This document shows positions 60,684-64,000 of a DNA stretch of 64,000 bases, piece after piece. The DNA is from Ectopseudomonas alcaliphila. GTDB taxonomy: Bacteria > Pseudomonadota > Gammaproteobacteria > Pseudomonadales > Pseudomonadaceae. Every line of letters begins with the position of its first letter. Position 1 is the stretch's first letter. The translations under genes and the position numbers were made by a program. The notes under the pieces are model-generated. The model saw nothing but the letters and a program-made list of their open reading frames with translations. It made no database searches and was not told the origin of the DNA. Where the stretch lies: NCBI RefSeq assembly GCF_900101755.1, contig NZ_FNAE01000005.1, positions 124,001-188,000 on the forward strand. Reading direction: 5' to 3'.

Positions 60684-62507
60684 TCAGGCCTTGTTGGCTT
60701 TCTTGGCAGCGCGGGTGCGCTCGCCTTCGTCGAGGATCTTCTTGCGCAGACGAATCGACTTCGGCGTCACTTCGCACAGCTCGTCATCCTGGATGAACTC
60801 CAGCGCCTGCTCCAGGGTGAAGCGAACCGGCGGCACCAGGGCGATGGTTTCGTCTTTGCCCGAAGCACGCATGTTGTCGAGCTTCTTGCCCTTGGTGGGG
60901 TTGACGCCGAGGTCGTTGTCGCGGCTGTTCAGGCCGACGATCTGACCGTTGTAGATTTCCTGGCCGTGCTCGACGAACAGCTTGCCGCGCGCCTGCAGGG
61001 TTTCCAGGGAGTAGGTCAGCGCCTTGCCGGTATCGATCGAAACCAGTACGCCGTTCTGACGGCCGGACATGGTACCGGCCTTCACGGTGTCGTAACGATC
61101 GAAGATCGAGGTCAGGATGCCCGCGCCGTTGGTCAGGGTCAGGAACTGGTTGCGGAAGCCGATCAGGCCACGCGCCGGGATGTTGTACTCCAGACGCACG
61201 CGACCTTTGCCGTCCGGCGACATGTTGGTCAGGTCGCCCTTACGCAGGCCCATTTCTTCCATGACCTTGCCCTGGGATTCTTCAGGGATGTCGATGGTGA
61301 CGTTCTCGAACGGCTCCTGCTTGACGCCATTGACTTCGCGGATGATCACTTCCGGACGGCCAACGCCCATTTCGAAGCCTTCGCGACGCATGGTTTCGAT
61401 CAGTACCGAGAGGTGCAGCTCGCCACGGCCGGAGACCTTGAACTTGTCGGCGCTGTCGCCTTCTTCAACGCGCAGGGCCACGTTGTACAGCAGCTCCTTG
61501 TCCAGACGCTCCTTGATGTTGCGGCTGGTGACGAATTTGCCTTCCTTGCCGCAGAACGGCGAGTCGTTGACCTGGAAGGTCATCGACACGGTCGGCTCGT
61601 CGACGGTCAGCGGCTTCATCGCTTCGACGTGGTTGATGTCGCAGAGGGTGTCGGAGATGAACAGCTGATCCATACCGCTGACGCAGACGATGTCACCGGC
61701 GGTGGCTTCTTCGACGTCCACACGGTGCAGGCCGTGGTGGCCCATCAGCTTGAGGATACGGCCGTTACGCTTCTTGCCGTCGACGTCGATGGCAGTCACC
61801 GGGGTGTTCGGCTTGACCTTGCCACGAGCAATACGGCCAACGCCGATGATGCCGAGGAAGCTGTTGTAGTCCAGCGCGGAGATCTGCATCTGGAACGGAC
61901 CGTCGAGGTCGACGTTCGGTGCCGGCACGTGATCGACGATGGCCTGGTACAGCGGGGTCAGATCTTCGGCCATGGCGGTGTGGTCGAGACCGGCAATGCC
62001 GTTCAGGGCGCTGGCGTAGACGACCTGGAAGTCGAGCTGCTCATCGGTGGCACCGAGGTTGTCGAACAGGTCGAAGATCTGGTCCATGACCCAATCTGGA
62101 CGCGCGCCCGGACGGTCGATCTTGTTGATCACGACGATCGGGCGCAGGCCGGCTTCAAAGGCCTTCTTGGTCACGAAGCGGGTTTGCGGCATCGGGCCGT
62201 CCTGGGCGTCGACCACCAGCAGTACGGAGTCGACCATCGACATCACGCGCTCAACTTCACCACCGAAGTCGGCGTGGCCGGGGGTGTCGACGATGTTGAT
62301 GCGGTAGTCGTTCCACTTGATGGCGGTGTTCTTGGCCAGAATGGTAATGCCGCGCTCTTTTTCCTGGTCGTTGCTGTCCATCACGCGCTCGTCGTTGAGC
62401 TCGTTGCGCTCCAGGGTGCCGGACTGACGCAGCAGGGCGTCGACGAGGGTGGTTTTGCCATGGTCGACGTGGGCGATGATGGCGATGTTGCGCAGATTTT
62501 CGATCAC
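60684..62507 (-). CDS. typA: Translational GTPase TypA/BipA
   Basis: Ribosome-binding GTPase of the elongation-factor family, 607 residues, active in ribosome assembly and stress growth. G1 [10 protein letters not shown] at 12-21, switch I ERGITI, G3 DTPGHADF, G4 NKIDRP, then beta-barrel, EF-G-like domains and the TypA C-terminal domain ([31 protein letters not shown]). The start is GTG at 62507 (GTG ATC GAA AAT). Single gene with a terminator; thiI is upstream on the same strand. Confidence 0.95.
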   Translation of the reverse strand: MIENLRNIAIIAHVDHGKTTLVDALLRQSGTLERNELNDERVMDSNDQEKERGITILAKNTAIKWNDYRINIVDTPGHADFGGEVERVMSMVDSVLLVVDAQDGPMPQTRFVTKKAFEAGLRPIVVINKIDRPGARPDWVMDQIFDLFDNLGATDEQLDFQVVYASALNGIAGLDHTAMAEDLTPLYQAIVDHVPAPNVDLDGPFQMQISALDYNSFLGIIGVGRIARGKVKPNTPVTAIDVDGKKRNGRILKLMGHHGLHRVDVEEATAGDIVCVSGMDQLFISDTLCDINHVEAMKPLTVDEPTVSMTFQVNDSPFCGKEGKFVTSRNIKERLDKELLYNVALRVEEGDSADKFKVSGRGELHLSVLIETMRREGFEMGVGRPEVIIREVNGVKQEPFENVTIDIPEESQGKVMEEMGLRKGDLTNMSPDGKGRVRLEYNIPARGLIGFRNQFLTLTNGAGILTSIFDRYDTVKAGTMSGRQNGVLVSIDTGKALTYSLETLQARGKLFVEHGQEIYNGQIVGLNSRDNDLGVNPTKGKKLDNMRASGKDETIALVPPVRFTLEQALEFIQDDELCEVTPKSIRLRKKILDEGERTRAAKKANKA

Positions 62508-62657
62508 TGTGTGTATCTCGATCAGAGGATTCGGTGTGTCGCCCAGCCTGGACGACGAATATGAAGAAAACTGTTTCAGCGAGCTGAATGGGGTGTCGCC
62601 GCAGGCGAACGGTCGGGAGGGCGATGGCGGATACTTCCGCCATTAAGCCCCGGCGTT

Positions 62658-64000
62658 CTATGCCGGACGATAAACGCGCACATTGGCATGTCCCTCGCTC
62701 AGCAGATGGTGGGCGTGCAGGCGGCTCATCACGCCCTTGTCGCAATACAGCAGGTACTGGCGATTCTCATCCAGTTCCTTGAATTTGTTGTTCAACGCGT
62801 AGAACGGCAGCGCCTGCACTTCGATGCCCGGAACGTTCAGCGGCTCGTCTTCGGCGGCATCAGGGTGGCGGATGTCGATGACGATCTGCCCGGCCAGCGC
62901 TTCACGTACTTCCTCGACCTGCACGTCCTTGCCCAATTCGTCGATAACGCGGTCGATCGGCAACTGGGTGGCGCGCTCCAGCGCGCGCTCGAGGATGGCC
63001 ATGTCGAACTGGGCTTCCTCGTGCTCGATGCGATAGCCACGGGCCTTGGTGGTCGGGTTGACCGAGATCACGCCGCAATACTCGGGCATGTTCTTGGCGA
63101 ACTCGGCGGTGCCGATACGCGTGGCGGTGTCGATGATGTCCTGCTTGTGGCTGGCGATCAGCGGGCGCATCACCAACATGTCGGTGGCCGAATCGATCAC
63201 CGCAAGGTTGGTCAGGGTCTGACTGGAAACCTGGCTGATCGCCTCGCCGGTAACCAGCGCTTCGATCTGCAGGTTCTCGGCAATCCGAGTGGCGGCGCGC
63301 AGCATCATGCGTTTGAGGATAACGCCCATCTGGCTGTTGTCGACCTTGCCGAGAATTTCGCCGACCACTTCCTCGAACGGCACGCTGACGAACAGCACAC
63401 GCTGCGAGCGGCCGAACTTCTGCCAGATATAGTGCGCCACTTCCATCACACCCAGTTCGTGGGCGCGGCCACCGAGGTTGAAGAAGCAGAAGTGGCTGAC
63501 CAGGCCGCGACGCATCATCTGGTAGGCCGCCACGGTGGAGTCGAAACCACCACTCATCAGCACCAGGGTCTGCTCCAGCGAGCCCAGCGGGTAACCGCCG
63601 AGGCCCTCGTGACGGTTGTGCACCACGAAAAGGCGCTGGTCGCGAATCTCCATGCGCACTTCGACTTCCGGCTTCTTCAGGTCGATGCCAGCCGCATCGC
63701 ATTCGCGGCGCAGGCGCGAACCGACGTGACGCTCGACATCGATGGAAGAAAATTCATGCTTGCCGCCGCGCTTGCAACGCACTGCGAAGATCTTGCCCGG
63801 CAGCTGCTCGGCGTAATGACGCTTGCAGTGCTCGGTGATGTCGTCGAGGTCACCCAGCGGGTATTCATTGACCTCAAGGAACAGACCGATGCCCGGCATG
63901 TTGCGCAGGCGCTCGGTCATCTCGCTCAGCAGGCGCGGATCGTCCAGGTCGGTTTCGACCTCGAGGTTGTCCCAGACACCGGTCACCCGCAGTTCGGGGT
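62658..64000 (-). CDS. thiI: tRNA 4-thiouridine synthase ThiI (5' end beyond the window)
   Basis: Transfers sulfur to U8 of tRNA and to ThiS for thiamine synthesis. The visible 447 residues include the THUMP domain ([27 protein letters not shown]), the PP-loop [14 protein letters not shown], and a C-terminal rhodanese domain with the persulfide Cys in [10 protein letters not shown]. The frame stays open to the window edge (residues [11 protein letters not shown]), so the GTG at 63986 is internal; about 35-40 residues are missing. It lies 150 bp upstream of typA, as in other pseudomonads. Confidence 0.95.
   Translation of the reverse strand, partial: PELRVTGVWDNLEVETDLDDPRLLSEMTERLRNMPGIGLFLEVNEYPLGDLDDITEHCKRHYAEQLPGKIFAVRCKRGGKHEFSSIDVERHVGSRLRRECDAAGIDLKKPEVEVRMEIRDQRLFVVHNRHEGLGGYPLGSLEQTLVLMSGGFDSTVAAYQMMRRGLVSHFCFFNLGGRAHELGVMEVAHYIWQKFGRSQRVLFVSVPFEEVVGEILGKVDNSQMGVILKRMMLRAATRIAENLQIEALVTGEAISQVSSQTLTNLAVIDSATDMLVMRPLIASHKQDIIDTATRIGTAEFAKNMPEYCGVISVNPTTKARGYRIEHEEAQFDMAILERALERATQLPIDRVIDELGKDVQVEEVREALAGQIVIDIRHPDAAEDEPLNVPGIEVQALPFYALNNKFKELDENRQYLLYCDKGVMSRLHAHHLLSEGHANVRVYRPA

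Overview
This window is chromosomal DNA from a Pseudomonas. The gene content and order match the P. aeruginosa group, most plausibly its mendocina / pseudoalcaligenes / oleovorans branch (genus well supported, branch inferred). The evidence is high-GC coding, long antisense shadow ORFs, dense REP-type palindromes between genes, and blocks that follow the P. aeruginosa order as I remember it: acyl-CoA dehydrogenase-bioDCHFB, creBCD, fdhA-purU-soxGADB-glyA-ltaE-gbcB/gbcA, and typA-thiI.

Layout. 1-7.0 kb: an acyl-CoA dehydrogenase with a consensus promoter and a PsrA-type operator, two small proteins (a SprA-family metalloprotease and a flagellar-rod-like protein), then the biotin operon bioB-F-H-C-D on the minus strand under a BirA-type operator. 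7.2-20 kb: housekeeping genes, including a ComF-type phosphoribosyltransferase, a ModE-like regulator, the stress kinase SrkA, RarD, GcvR, malate synthase G (glcB), a cNMP/CBS/DUF294 protein coupled to a DnaQ-like exonuclease, and TrhP. 20-27.5 kb: a two-subunit sodium:solute symporter, a Fur-controlled TonB receptor, small envelope proteins and creD. 27.6-32.2 kb: a secreted protein made of 13-residue repeats, then a FAN1-type nuclease coupled to an XPD/DinG-like helicase with an N-terminal nuclease-like segment.

32.48-36.85 kb is the accessory centre of the window. It is an array of eight integron gene cassettes, all in the + orientation, AT-rich beside their surroundings, separated by seven complete attC sites and ending in a truncated eighth. 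No integrase gene is visible, so the array fits a CALIN (a cluster of attC sites lacking the integrase). The cargo includes a SUKH (SMI1/KNR4) and a probable Imm1 immunity protein, a zinc-ribbon protein, a HEPN-like protein, two secreted proteins and two unknowns. No matching toxin was recognised. In every cassette the R'' box is the reverse complement of that cassette's own 5' end, or differs from it by one base, which is what excision as a circle predicts.

37-45 kb: the CreBC two-component system (separated from creD by about 9.7 kb), a CBS protein, a chemoreceptor, a retropepsin-like protein, an HD-GYP protein and a PlsC-type acyltransferase. 45-59.7 kb: glycine betaine and one-carbon catabolism. 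GbcAB demethylate betaine, SoxBDAG oxidise sarcosine, GlyA and LtaE interconvert glycine with serine and threonine, and FdhA and PurU deal with the released C1 units. 59.7-64 kb: an unfamiliar nucleotidyltransferase-like gene, typA and the 3' part of thiI.
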